A stretch of DNA of 34,356 nt. Source: Hyphomicrobiales bacterium (GTDB taxonomy: Bacteria; Pseudomonadota; Alphaproteobacteria; Rhizobiales; Devosiaceae). Below are positions 10,103-18,915 of this stretch, in pieces. The position numbers and the translations under genes are program-made. The notes under the pieces are model-generated. The model saw nothing but the letters and a program-made list of their open reading frames with translations. It did not search any database and was not told where the DNA came from. Location: contig WFXU01000048.1 of assembly GCA_015490455.1 (NCBI GenBank), positions 1 to 34,356 of the forward strand, written 5' to 3'. The first letter of the stretch is position 1. Each line of letters starts with the position of its first letter.

Positions 10103-10997
10103 GCGCCGAAGAATTTTAACCATTATTGCAGGCGGTGCTAGCCTACCTATTTTAGGTGCAAGAGCTAAGACAAATATTAAACAATGGCGGGGAACGGCGC
10201 TTGGGGCGGAGCTTAATATTATATTGGAGCATGAAAATAGTTCAATATTAATAGAGCAGGCTATAGGGGAAATAAAAAGATTGGAAAATATATTTTCTCT
10301 CTACCGGCAGGATTCCGAACTTTCATTGCTTAATAGAGAGGGAAAATTATCTAATCCATCTTTTGAATTTTTAGAATTGCTCTCTATTTGCGCACAAATT
10401 AATTTTAGAACAAAAGGAGCTTTTGATCCGAGCGTGCAGCCTCTTTGGGCGCTTTATGCGCGCCAATATGCAAATAGTAGGGGAGTAAAAGAAACGCAAA
10501 TTAGAAAGATAAAAAATATTATTGGCTGGAAATATGTAAATTATTCCAGCGCCGAAATTAAATTTGCCAAAAGAGGCATGGCCTTGACGCTAAATGGAAT
10601 TGCACAAGGCTATATTGCCGATAAGGTGCGTGAGCTTTTTATATTTGCCGGCGTAGAAAATAGTTTGATTAATACAGGTGAAATTGCCTCAATTGGAATA
10701 GCACCAAATGGGCAAAATTGGCAGATAAAAATAAAAAATAGCGATAAACAAATTAATTTATCCCCAAATGGAGCGGCAATTGCAACCTCTGCATCATTAG
10801 GCACTTATTTTGATAAGGAAGCAAAAATTGGGCATATAATAGATCCTAGAAATGGAAAACCAGCTAATATTTGGCAGCAAGTTAGTGTTATCAGTAAGTC
10901 GGCGGCTTTGGCCGATGGTTTATCCACCGGATTTTCTTTGCTAAATAGGGCGCAAATAATGGAAAATAGCTCTGATATTGAGGTTTTGCTGGTCTAG
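10095..10997 (+). CDS. nosX: NosX, ApbE-family FAD:protein FMN transferase
   Basis: Periplasmic ApbE-type flavin transferase, expected to attach FMN to the SGAT threonine of NosR. The ATG at 10095 is preferred over the in-frame ATG at 10077: it has GAGGA eleven bases upstream and gives a compact Tat-like leader, MIKRRRILTIIAGGASLPILGARA. ApbE motifs follow in order: GAFDPSVQPLW, LNGIAQGYIADKV, INTGEIASIG, ATSASLGTYFD and GHIIDPRNGKPA. Length is 300 residues. It is the last gene of the nos operon. No convincing hairpin terminator follows in the 139-base gap before the next gene. Confidence 0.92.
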   Translation: MIKRRRILTIIAGGASLPILGARAKTNIKQWRGTALGAELNIILEHENSSILIEQAIGEIKRLENIFSLYRQDSELSLLNREGKLSNPSFEFLELLSICAQINFRTKGAFDPSVQPLWALYARQYANSRGVKETQIRKIKNIIGWKYVNYSSAEIKFAKRGMALTLNGIAQGYIADKVRELFIFAGVENSLINTGEIASIGIAPNGQNWQIKIKNSDKQINLSPNGAAIATSASLGTYFDKEAKIGHIIDPRNGKPANIWQQVSVISKSAALADGLSTGFSLLNRAQIMENSSDIEVLLV

Positions 10998-11136
10998 AAA
11001 GCACCATTTTACCACATCTATACACATTTCCAGCTTTTTTTAACGTCAGGGGTTAGACCTATAGGTAAAGTTGTGCTTTAATTAGCCCAATAGCTACTCG
11101 CTAAATGAAAGTAGCATTAATTAAAGGGAGAATAAT

Positions 11137-12720
11137 ATGAATATAAGAACAATTTTATTGGCAACGACGATAGTGATGGGAGCCACGACCATCGCCAATG
11201 CTCAAACCCTTAATTGGGCCAGAGCAGGCGATAGTTTAACATTGGATCCGCATGCGCAAAATGAAGGGCCAACTTCTGCTTTACAACATCAAATAAGCGA
11301 GCCGCTAATAATTCGTGATATGACAGGCAAAATAGTTCCGGCCTTAGCGACCGAATGGGGACCAAGTGAAACCGATCCTAATGTTTGGTGGTTCAAATTA
11401 CGCGAAGGTGTTAAATTCCATAATGGCGCAGAGTTTGACAGTGAAGATGTTGTATTCTCATTTAACCGCGCCATGTCGCCAGATAGTAATTTCAAAGAAC
11501 TATTAGCTTCGGTTGTTGAAGTGCGTGCTAATGGTAAATATGGCTTTGAAATAGTTACAAATGGTCCAAATCCGATTATGCCTTCCAATCTGACAAATAT
11601 TTTTATTATGGATAAAGATTGGGCTGAAGCAAATAATGCGGTTAAAGTTCAGGATGTTGAGGGAGGGGAAGATACTTTTGCCTCTCGCAATGCTAATGGA
11701 ACTGGACCATATATTTTAGTTTCACGTGAGCCAGACGAAAAAACTGTGCTCAGAATAAATGAAAATTATTGGGGTAAAGATGAATTTCCAATGGAAATAA
11801 AGGAAATTGTCTATACACCAATTCAAAATCAGGCAACCCGTGTTGCGGCATTACTTTCAGGCGAAGTTGACTTTATACAGGATGTGCCGGTGCAAGATTT
11901 AGAGCGTGTTGCGGCAACTGATGGTCTAAAGGTAATTACAGCTCCGCAAAATAGGGTCATTTTCTTTGGCCTAAATCAGGGTGATGCTGACCTTGCTACC
12001 GACAATATTGAGGGTAAAAATCCGCTGGCGGATATTCGCGTTCGTCAGGCTATAAATATGGCTATTGATCGCGAAGCAATTAAGAAGGTTGTTATGCGTG
12101 GCCAGTCAATTCCGGCCGGCGTTATAATGCCTCCCTTTGTCAATGGTTGGACAGCTGAGCTTGATAAAGTGCCAGAAACCGATATTGCAAAGGCGAAAAG
12201 TTTAATGGAAGAGGCCGGCTATGGCGATGGTTTCTCTATTCGCTTAAACTGCCCAAATAATCGCTATATTAATGATGAAGCAATTTGTCAGGCAGCGGTG
12301 GGTATGTTAGCAAAAATTGGCATTGATGTGCAGCTTGAAGCACTGCCTAAAGCACAGCATTTCCCGCTTATTGGTGGCCTAAAGACCGATTTTTATATGT
12401 TAGGATGGGGCGTGCCAACATATGATAGTGAATATATTTTCAACTTCCTTGTGCATACAAAGGGTGATAAATATGGTTCATGGAACGGCACACGCTTTTC
12501 AGATCCAGAGCTAGATAAAAAAATTCAGTCATTAGCCTCTGAAACTAATCTTGAAAAGCGCAACCAGACTATTGCGGAAATTTGGGATGTGGTGCAAAAG
12601 GAAATTCTTTATATTCCGATACATCACCAAGTACTAAATTGGGGAATGTCAGATAAGGTAGAAACAATAGTTTCTCCGGATGACACTCCAAAATTCAAAT
12701 ATTTCAAGTTGAATAAATAG
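11137..12720 (+). CDS. Family 5 extracellular solute-binding protein (DppA/OppA-like)
   Basis: Periplasmic binding protein of a peptide/opine-type ABC importer. It has a Sec signal (MNIRTILLATTIVMGATTIANA) followed by the family 5 fold, with typical stretches such as LDPHAQNEGPT, PALATEW, FKLREGVKFHNG, VVFSFNRA, NGTGPYILV, RQAINMAIDREAI and WNGTRFSDPELDKKI. 527 residues, normal length. GGGAG at 11126-11130 sets the start. Four more genes of the same transporter follow. The substrate cannot be told from sequence; dipeptides or oligopeptides are the default assumption. Confidence 0.92.
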   Translation: MNIRTILLATTIVMGATTIANAQTLNWARAGDSLTLDPHAQNEGPTSALQHQISEPLIIRDMTGKIVPALATEWGPSETDPNVWWFKLREGVKFHNGAEFDSEDVVFSFNRAMSPDSNFKELLASVVEVRANGKYGFEIVTNGPNPIMPSNLTNIFIMDKDWAEANNAVKVQDVEGGEDTFASRNANGTGPYILVSREPDEKTVLRINENYWGKDEFPMEIKEIVYTPIQNQATRVAALLSGEVDFIQDVPVQDLERVAATDGLKVITAPQNRVIFFGLNQGDADLATDNIEGKNPLADIRVRQAINMAIDREAIKKVVMRGQSIPAGVIMPPFVNGWTAELDKVPETDIAKAKSLMEEAGYGDGFSIRLNCPNNRYINDEAICQAAVGMLAKIGIDVQLEALPKAQHFPLIGGLKTDFYMLGWGVPTYDSEYIFNFLVHTKGDKYGSWNGTRFSDPELDKKIQSLASETNLEKRNQTIAEIWDVVQKEILYIPIHHQVLNWGMSDKVETIVSPDDTPKFKYFKLNK

Positions 12721-12753
12721 TAAAAAGAAGTGAAATATAACTTTTACTGATAA

Positions 12754-12783
12754 ATTCTCCGGCGATTAATATTGCCGGAGAAT
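12754..12783 (+). other. Intercistronic hairpin between binding-protein and permease genes
   Basis: ATTCTCCGGC (12754-12763) is perfectly repeated in inverse at 12774-12783. The inner bases can extend the stem by three pairs (one G-U), leaving a TAAT loop. No U-run follows directly, so it is more likely an mRNA-stabilising or attenuating element than a full terminator. Such hairpins are common after abundant binding-protein genes. Confidence 0.75.
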
Positions 12784-12810
12784 ATTGGCAAATTATTTTA
12801 GGGTTTTTGC

Positions 12811-13794
12811 ATGATTGCATTTGCTATTAGACGAATTTTTCAATCTATTATTGTTTTGCTTGTTGTCGGCTTGGTAGCCTTTGCAATGTTTAATTTTGTT
12901 GGCGATCCTGTTGACAGCATGCTAGGGCAAGAAAGAACAGATGCCGATGTTGAAAGAGTGCGCACCCAATTGGGTTTAGATAAACCATTTCCTGTGCAAT
13001 ATTATAGATTTTTAGAAGGTGCTATTCAGGGTAATTTTGGCATTTCTTATCGTCAGGGGCGGCCCGTATCAGAAATGATTGCCGAACGTTTGCCCGCAAC
13101 TTTGGAATTAGCCTTTGTTTCTGCCTTTTTGGCAATAATATTCGGGGTTACTCTTGGCATATTTACCGCTATTTATAAAAAGGGCTGGGCAGCAAATATA
13201 ATTATGACTCTTTCCTTAATAGGCGTATCACTCCCCACCTTTCTTATTGGCATATTGCTGATTTATCTATTTGCGGTTGAACTAAGCTGGCTGCCAAGTT
13301 TTGGACGGGGAGAAGTTGTAGATCTTGGTTGGTGGCGAACGGGTTTTCTAACTAAAAGCGGCTTATTAGCCATTATTTTGCCGGCAATAACTTTAGGGCT
13401 TTATCAAATGACCCTAATTATGCGCCTGGTTCGCTCGGAAATGCTTGAAGTTTTGCGGCAAGATTATATTCGTTTTGCCCGCGCTAGAGGATTAAAAGAT
13501 AGAAGCATATATTTTCGCCATGCATTAAAAAATACTTTAGTGCCCGTAATTACCGTTACCGGAATGCAGTTAGGATCAATTATTGCTTTTGCTATTATTA
13601 CCGAAACTGTTTTTCAATGGCCGGGAGTAGGCCTATTATTTATTAATTCTATTCGTTTTGTTGATATTCCGGTTATGGCCGCCTATTTAATGCTAATTTC
13701 CCTAATGTTCGTTACAATTAATTTTATAGTAGATATGCTATATTTTGCCATAGATCCAAGAGTTCGTCTCGAAAAAAGAGGAGACGAAAAATAA
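12811..13794 (+). CDS. Peptide-type ABC transporter permease (DppB/OppB-like)
   Basis: First inner-membrane subunit of the importer. It has the DppB architecture: an N-terminal helix starting FAIRRIFQSIIVLLVVG, a QLGLDKPFPVQYYRFLEGAIQGNFGISYRQGRPV periplasmic stretch (positions about 50-85), and the EAA loop YIRFARARGLKDRSIYFRHALKN that contacts the ATPase. The protein ends VDMLYFAIDPRVRL, as is usual for this family. 327 residues. AGGG lies seven bases before the ATG. The stop shares a base with the next start (TAATG). Confidence 0.93.
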   Translation: MIAFAIRRIFQSIIVLLVVGLVAFAMFNFVGDPVDSMLGQERTDADVERVRTQLGLDKPFPVQYYRFLEGAIQGNFGISYRQGRPVSEMIAERLPATLELAFVSAFLAIIFGVTLGIFTAIYKKGWAANIIMTLSLIGVSLPTFLIGILLIYLFAVELSWLPSFGRGEVVDLGWWRTGFLTKSGLLAIILPAITLGLYQMTLIMRLVRSEMLEVLRQDYIRFARARGLKDRSIYFRHALKNTLVPVITVTGMQLGSIIAFAIITETVFQWPGVGLLFINSIRFVDIPVMAAYLMLISLMFVTINFIVDMLYFAIDPRVRLEKRGDEK

Positions 13795-14723
13795 TGTTTA
13801 CTAAAATTATTGAAAATTTTCAAAGAGCCAGAAATTCTGATTTTCTATATTCTTTTACAAAATCGCCAGTGGCGATTATTTCCTTTTTTATTTCTTTGGC
13901 GTTAATATTAGGCGCGATATTTGCGCCTTTCATTGCCCCTCATGATCCATTTAACCCTGCGACTCTTAATTTAATGAACGGGTTTTCAGCGCCAATGCAG
14001 CCCAATGAATTTACGGGAGAAATATTTTGGCTTGGCACTGATGATCAGGGGCGAGATGTATTTTCAACCATCCTTTTTGGTATGCGAATTTCGCTTTTTG
14101 TCGGCTTTGCGGCAGTTGCTTTTGCTATGGTGCTTGGGGTTACGCTCGGCCTTATTGCCGGATATGTTGGCGGTTGGATTGATGCAGCAATTATGCGTAT
14201 TGCCGATGTGCAGCTTACTTTTCCTGGCATATTAGTTGCTATGCTGATTTTTGGTATAGTTAAAGGTTTTACCCCGATAGAGCAGCGAGATGAAATGGCA
14301 ATTTGGGTATTGATAATTGCCATTGGACTTTCAGAATGGGTGCAATTTGCCCGTGTTGTAAGGGGGGCGACTTTGGTTGAAAAAAATAAAGAATATGTGC
14401 AGGCTGCTCGCCTAAATGGCCGTAGTTCAACTGGCATTATGTTAAGCCATATTTTGCCAAATGTTCTTGGGCCAGTATTGGTTATTGCAACTATCTCACT
14501 GGCTCTGGCAATTATTGCAGAAGCTACGCTTTCCTTTTTGGGAGTTGGTGCACCGCCAACACAGCCTTCTTTAGGAACACTTATTCGCATTGGGCAGGGT
14601 TTTTTATTTTCTGGTGAATGGTGGATTATTTTATTCCCTGCGCTCACCCTTTTAATGTTAGCTTTGTCGGTTAATTTATTAGGCGACTGGCTACGTGATG
14701 TTCTAAACCCCAAATTACGCTAA
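13794..14723 (+). CDS. Peptide-type ABC transporter permease (DppC/OppC-like)
   Basis: Second inner-membrane subunit. It has a cytoplasmic N-terminus, a first helix around residues 25-50, the conserved LGTDDQGRDVFSTILFGMRISL motif after the first periplasmic loop, and the EAA loop YVQAARLNGRSSTGIMLSHILPN. The ending GDWLRDVLNPKLR is typical. 309 residues. AGAGGAG lies ten bases before the ATG, within the end of the preceding permease gene, so the two subunits are probably made in equal amounts. Confidence 0.93.
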   Translation: MFTKIIENFQRARNSDFLYSFTKSPVAIISFFISLALILGAIFAPFIAPHDPFNPATLNLMNGFSAPMQPNEFTGEIFWLGTDDQGRDVFSTILFGMRISLFVGFAAVAFAMVLGVTLGLIAGYVGGWIDAAIMRIADVQLTFPGILVAMLIFGIVKGFTPIEQRDEMAIWVLIIAIGLSEWVQFARVVRGATLVEKNKEYVQAARLNGRSSTGIMLSHILPNVLGPVLVIATISLALAIIAEATLSFLGVGAPPTQPSLGTLIRIGQGFLFSGEWWIILFPALTLLMLALSVNLLGDWLRDVLNPKLR

Positions 14724-14758
14724 TATGACATAATGAATAAGGCTAAAGGATAGTTTTA

Positions 14759-15739
14759 ATGAGTGAAAATATTTTAGATGTCATTGATCTTAGCGTGGAA
14801 ATACCAACAAGGCACAATATTCTTAAGCCGGTTGATGGGTTAAATTTTAATATAAAAAGGGGGGAAATTCTTGGCGTTGTCGGAGAGAGCGGGGCGGGTA
14901 AATCTATGGCGGGAAATGCTATTATTGGCCTATTAGAGAGGCCTGCACATATTGCAGATGGTGAAATTTGGCTAAATAAGAAACGAATTGATAATTTGCC
15001 AGCAGAATCAATGAGAAAAATTCGCGGCAAAGAAATAGGTATGATTTTTCAGGATCCCTTAACTTCGCTAAATCCGCTATTGCCAATTGGCGAACAATTA
15101 ACCGAAACAATTATTGAACACTTAAAAATAAGCAAAAAAGAAGCGCTTGATAGGGCTATAACCCTACTTGAAGAGGTGAGAATTCCTGCCGCCACGCAAA
15201 GAATAAATGCTTATCCGCATCAATTTTCCGGTGGAATGCGCCAAAGGGTGGTTATTGCTTTAGCTTTGGCGGCTGAGCCTAGTTTAGTTATTGCCGATGA
15301 ACCAACTACCGCACTTGATGTTTCAGTGCAGGCACAAATAATATCGGTGTTAAAAAAAATATGTAAAGAAAGGGGAACGGCAATTATGCTGATAACCCAT
15401 GATATGGGGGTTATAGCCGAAAGTGCTGATAGGGTAGCGGTTATGTATTCGGGGCAGATTGTTGAAATTGGTAAGACATATAATATTATTAAAAAGCCAA
15501 GACACCCCTATACGGTTGGCCTAATGGGTTCAATTCCTGCTTTGAAAGGTGATAATGAGCGGCTTGTGCAAATTCCCGGCTCTATGCCACGCTTAAATAA
15601 TATTCCCCCTGGCTGTTCTTTTCATCCGCGTTGTGAAAAAGCCTTTGAACCTTGCTATAATAAGCGTCCCCTTTTGAGCAAAATTGGCGATTCAAAGGTA
15701 GCCTGCTGGCTCTATGATGAGGGATATAAAAATGGCTAG
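14759..15739 (+). CDS. Peptide-type ABC transporter ATP-binding protein (DppD/OppD-like)
   Basis: First ATPase of the importer. Walker A GESGAGKS, Q-loop QDPLTSLNP, signature FSGGMRQRV, Walker B LVIADEPTTALDV and the switch His in THDMG are all present. The C-terminal oligopeptide-transporter extension carries the usual cysteines (GCSFHPRC, PCYNKRP, ACWLY). 326 residues. AAAGGA lies about nine bases before the ATG. It overlaps the next ATPase gene by eight bases. Confidence 0.93.
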   Translation: MSENILDVIDLSVEIPTRHNILKPVDGLNFNIKRGEILGVVGESGAGKSMAGNAIIGLLERPAHIADGEIWLNKKRIDNLPAESMRKIRGKEIGMIFQDPLTSLNPLLPIGEQLTETIIEHLKISKKEALDRAITLLEEVRIPAATQRINAYPHQFSGGMRQRVVIALALAAEPSLVIADEPTTALDVSVQAQIISVLKKICKERGTAIMLITHDMGVIAESADRVAVMYSGQIVEIGKTYNIIKKPRHPYTVGLMGSIPALKGDNERLVQIPGSMPRLNNIPPGCSFHPRCEKAFEPCYNKRPLLSKIGDSKVACWLYDEGYKNG

Positions 15740-16745
15740 TAAAAATATCCTTGTAAAAGTGAACTCTTTAACGCGCATTTTTGACGTTTCTAAACCCTGG
15801 CTTAATCGCATATTAGAGCGGGAAAAAAAGCAATTTTTACGTGCAGTTGATGATGTTTCTTTTTCAATTATTGAAGGAGAAAGTTTTGCTTTGGTGGGGG
15901 AAAGCGGCTCGGGCAAATCGACCGTTGCCAAAATGGTTGTCGGCTTGTTAGATCCGACTAAGGGCTCAATAATAATTGATAATATTGATATTAGCGATAA
16001 AAATAAAAAGGAGGAATTAAGGAAATTACGCGCCGAAATACAGATGATTTTTCAAGACCCGTTTGCTTCGTTAAATCCGCGTTGGCGGGTGGATAAAATT
16101 ATTGCTGAGCCGCTAAAATCTTTCAAATTAGAAAAAAGTGAAAAACAGATTAGCGCGCGGGTTGATGAATTATTATCTCTTGTTGGGCTTGATGCTTCTG
16201 ATGGGCGAAAATTTCCGCACGAATTTTCCGGCGGGCAGCGGCAAAGAATTTGTATTGCCCGTGCATTAGCGTCAAAACCAAAATTTATTGTGTGTGATGA
16301 GCCTACCTCTGCGCTTGATGTTTCGGTGCAAGCGCAAATTCTAAATCTTATGCGCGATTTACAGGATGAATTTGGGCTTACCTTTTTATTTATTTCGCAT
16401 GATCTTTCAGTAGTGCGGCATATGGCTAATCATGTTGGTGTTATGTATCTTGGACGAATAGTTGAAATTGCAAACCCAAAAGTGCTATTTGAAAATCCAC
16501 AACATCCATATACGCGTATGTTGCTTGATGCTATTCCCGATTTGGAAATGAGTAATAAAGAAAGAAAACCCATTGAGGGAGAAATACCCAATCCCATAGA
16601 TCCTCCTTCAGGTTGCACATTTCACCCCCGTTGCCCCTATGCGGATGAAGAATGTAAAATAAAAATTCCCGCTCCGATAAATATTAAGGGAATAATGGTT
16701 GCCTGTCATGGAGTTGCACGCGGGAGGATACCTGCCAAGCAATAA
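15732..16745 (+). CDS. Peptide-type ABC transporter ATP-binding protein (DppF/OppF-like)
   Basis: Second ATPase, partner of the preceding one. Walker A GESGSGKS, Q-loop QDPFASLNP, signature FSGGQRQRI, Walker B FIVCDEPTSALDV and switch SHDLS are visible. The C-terminal extension has GCTFHPRCPYADEEC and ACHGV. The ATG at 15732 is chosen because GAGGGA lies about nine bases upstream; an in-frame ATG at 15714 has no ribosome site. 337 residues. It is the last gene of the transporter operon. The AT-rich 172-base gap after it shows no clear terminator. Confidence 0.92.
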   Translation: MASKNILVKVNSLTRIFDVSKPWLNRILEREKKQFLRAVDDVSFSIIEGESFALVGESGSGKSTVAKMVVGLLDPTKGSIIIDNIDISDKNKKEELRKLRAEIQMIFQDPFASLNPRWRVDKIIAEPLKSFKLEKSEKQISARVDELLSLVGLDASDGRKFPHEFSGGQRQRICIARALASKPKFIVCDEPTSALDVSVQAQILNLMRDLQDEFGLTFLFISHDLSVVRHMANHVGVMYLGRIVEIANPKVLFENPQHPYTRMLLDAIPDLEMSNKERKPIEGEIPNPIDPPSGCTFHPRCPYADEECKIKIPAPINIKGIMVACHGVARGRIPAKQ

Positions 16746-16917
16746 TTATCACCATAAATTCTGAAATAACTGCCAATTATAATTCAATTTACTCAATTTA
16801 TTTACCTAATTTTCACTTAAAAATTATTTTTCATTTTAATTTTTCTAAAAATAACTTTCTATTATCGCTAATATATTAAATTGACCCCATAGATGGTGTT
16901 TATATTGTTGGAAAAGC

Positions 16918-17481
16918 ATGAAAAAGGATAATAAAGGCGCGCAAAGAAAAAAAATCAAATTTTTTTCGCTATTTAGGCGAAAAACTTCGCTTATACGCGA
17001 TGAAAAGGGTGTAACTGCTGTTGAATTTGGCATATTAGCCTTTCCCTTTTTTCTCGTTCTGGCAGCAATTGCAGAAACTGCATTAGTTATTTTGGTCAGC
17101 CAGACGCTGGATAATGCTGTTGATGATGCAGTGCGTCTAATTAGAACCGGGCAGGCGCAGCATGCTGGTTTTACTGCTAATGATTTCAGGGCTAAAATAT
17201 GTAAAGAGAGCATCAATTTATTAAATTGCGATAAGATAAAAATATATGTCAGGGAAATAAGTAGTTTTAACGATGCTAACCCAATAGATCCACTTGATAG
17301 TGATGGTGATTGGGATGTTGCGGAAATTTATGATGATGGTGTTGGCTCCAGTATTATTATTGCCGAAGCCTATTATAAATGGCCAATGTTAACCAGCTTT
17401 GTCAGTCTGAATATGTTTAACGCCGGAGAGGGCTATAGATTATTGGGCTCTGCCAGAGTGTGGCGAAATGAACCATTTTAA
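16918..17481 (+). CDS. TadE-like pseudopilin
   Basis: A 187-residue protein with a basic N-terminus, a prepilin-like motif GVTAVEFGILAFPFF (about residues 39-53; cleavage expected after Gly, Glu at +5), one transmembrane helix and a polar exported domain. This is the TadE/TadF layout, the minor pseudopilins of Flp/Tad pili. The exported part has two cysteines (ICKESINLLNC) that could form a disulfide. A second TadE-like gene follows 20 bases downstream. No tad ATPase or secretin genes are in the window, so the rest of the machinery must lie elsewhere. No strong ribosome site is visible. Confidence 0.8.
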   Translation: MKKDNKGAQRKKIKFFSLFRRKTSLIRDEKGVTAVEFGILAFPFFLVLAAIAETALVILVSQTLDNAVDDAVRLIRTGQAQHAGFTANDFRAKICKESINLLNCDKIKIYVREISSFNDANPIDPLDSDGDWDVAEIYDDGVGSSIIIAEAYYKWPMLTSFVSLNMFNAGEGYRLLGSARVWRNEPF

Positions 17482-17501
17482 TATTGCTAATTTGAGGAAA
17501 A

Positions 17502-18062
17502 ATGAAAAAAATTCTCCATAAATTTGGCAAAAATATAAAGAAATTTTACCAAACTGAGCAGGCGGTAGCTGCGGTAGAATTCGCTATGATTTTACCCTTT
17601 ATGCTTCTATTATATATTGGCACATTGGAAATTGGTAGAGCAATTGAATATAATAAGAGGGCAGGAGTTGCTGCGGCAGCAATGGGAGATTTGGTCGCTA
17701 GAGCCGATGGCTCAATTAGCGAAGCTGAAATAGCCGATTTTTTTAAGGCTGCCAAAATCACCCTAACACCTTATCCGGTAACTAATCTTAAACAAATAAT
17801 TACTTCAGTCTATATTGATGATCACGGAAATACCAAAGTTGAATGGAGTAGGGCAGAAAATGGCGGAGTTGCATATTCAGAGGGAAGTTCCTTCCCCTTG
17901 CCGGATAATATTAAGGATATTTCTGAAGATAATTATGTAATTGTGTCAGAAACCTCTTTAACATATGAGCCCATTACATCCTTTATTTTTACCTCAGGCT
18001 TTACCTTTGATAAAATCTATTATCATCTACCACGCTTTGGTAAAGAAATTGAGTTAAATTAG
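17502..18062 (+). CDS. TadE-like pseudopilin
   Basis: A 186-residue protein with the prepilin-like segment AVAAVEFAMILPFMLLLYIGTLEIG (residues about 22-46) followed by the RAIEYNKRAGVAAAAMGDLVARADG region typical of alphaproteobacterial TadE-like proteins. GAGGAAAA lies just before the ATG. It is probably co-transcribed with the preceding TadE-like gene and likely acts as a minor pilin or assembly factor of a Tad pilus encoded elsewhere. Its stop codon overlaps the stop of the convergent DUF599 gene by four bases (TTAG). Confidence 0.8.
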   Translation: MKKILHKFGKNIKKFYQTEQAVAAVEFAMILPFMLLLYIGTLEIGRAIEYNKRAGVAAAAMGDLVARADGSISEAEIADFFKAAKITLTPYPVTNLKQIITSVYIDDHGNTKVEWSRAENGGVAYSEGSSFPLPDNIKDISEDNYVIVSETSLTYEPITSFIFTSGFTFDKIYYHLPRFGKEIELN

Positions 18063-18712
18063 TCTCTATCAATTCGGCTGATAAATTCGCGCGAGCTGGA
18101 AAAATAATCGCGATAAACCAAAAATAGTAAAATAAATATAGTAGAAATTATAGATAAAATGGGTGAAAAAAACCAAATTAACATAGCGGTAGAAAAATAA
18201 TAGGCCCTTATCCCCTGATTAAAATTACGCGCTCCCGAACTATTCAGCGCGGCTATTGCAATAATTTCGCTCTCATTGCCCCCTTTACTATGATCTGCCG
18301 CTCCAAGCATTATACAAAAATGGTTAAATTGGCGCAGCGACATGGTAAAAAATAAAAATGCCAAAATAAACATCAGCAAAATTAATATTAAATGTTGTGT
18401 AATATCGGCATTACTTAGATCGGTGCGAATATAGGAAAGGGCGTTTTGTAGCAAAGAAATTTGCCCAAAAACCGCAAAAATCGCCAAAATAAGTAACACA
18501 GTAGTTGAAGCAAAAAAGGCCACAGAATTCATCAGGGAAGAAGAAAGTATACCATCTAGCGCATTGTCTCGCTTAACGGCATTTTCAACCCAACGACAAC
18601 GCTGTATATTCATTAAATAGCTTAAGGAAGGGCGAATATTATCAAGCCACTTACTGGCAAGCGAATAGCCCATCCAGACAAAAAGCGGAAATAAAGAAGC
18701 GACTAAATCCAT
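18059..18712 (-). CDS. DUF599 family membrane protein
   Basis: A polytopic membrane protein of unknown function. Recognisable DUF599 features are the N-terminal helix, the motif LMNSVAFFASTTVLLILAIFAVFG (helix 2), a third helix with FTMSLRQFNHFCIMLGAAD, and the last helix before RDYFSSSR. The ATG at 18712 is preferred to the in-frame TTG at 18721; neither has a strong ribosome site. 217 residues from the ATG. It is convergent with the TadE-like gene and no partner gene is obvious. Confidence 0.75.
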   Translation of the reverse strand: MDLVASLFPLFVWMGYSLASKWLDNIRPSLSYLMNIQRCRWVENAVKRDNALDGILSSSLMNSVAFFASTTVLLILAIFAVFGQISLLQNALSYIRTDLSNADITQHLILILLMFILAFLFFTMSLRQFNHFCIMLGAADHSKGGNESEIIAIAALNSSGARNFNQGIRAYYFSTAMLIWFFSPILSIISTIFILLFLVYRDYFSSSREFISRIDRD

Positions 18713-18806
18713 TTTACTCAAAGGGGTTAATTACTCAAACAATTTTTCACTAAACAGCGAAAAAAGCAATAAAATAGCAATTATATATTCATTTAAGATA
18801 ATTGAA

Positions 18807-18826
18807 ATAGATCTAATTAAATCTAT
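18807..18826. repeat. Inverted repeat upstream of the DUF599 gene
   Basis: ATAGAT and ATCTAT flank an eight-base AT spacer, about 95 bases before the DUF599 start. It could be an operator, but in such AT-rich sequence chance is possible. Confidence 0.25.
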
Positions 18827-18877
18827 CCAAATATAAAGAAAATATATCGCCTTTAGACGAAGCAAACCATATATTAA

Positions 18878-18894
18878 GATAGTTGTAAACTATC
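18878..18894. repeat. Perfect 7-bp inverted repeat after the nuclease gene
   Basis: GATAGTT-GTA-AACTATC, 22 bases past the stop of the nuclease gene, with TTAATAT following on that strand. It may be a weak terminator of the nuclease transcript or a regulator-binding dyad for the DUF599 gene. Sequence alone does not decide. Confidence 0.4.
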
Positions 18895-18915
18895 ACCAAA
18901 CTATTTGGAACAGAT

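Noticed and set aside
11093-11115. GCTACT...AGTAGC inverted repeat before the peptide-binding protein gene
   Set aside because: Only six pairs around an 11-base loop; not distinguishable from chance.
14045-14713. 222-codon open frame on the minus strand, opposite the DppC-like gene
   Set aside because: It is wholly antisense to a clear permease gene, its sequence has no family character, and long antisense frames are common opposite such genes.
17690-17740. EF-hand-like string DGSISEAEI in the second TadE-like protein
   Set aside because: The first acidic positions of the calcium loop are missing; the stretch fits the TadE-like family instead.
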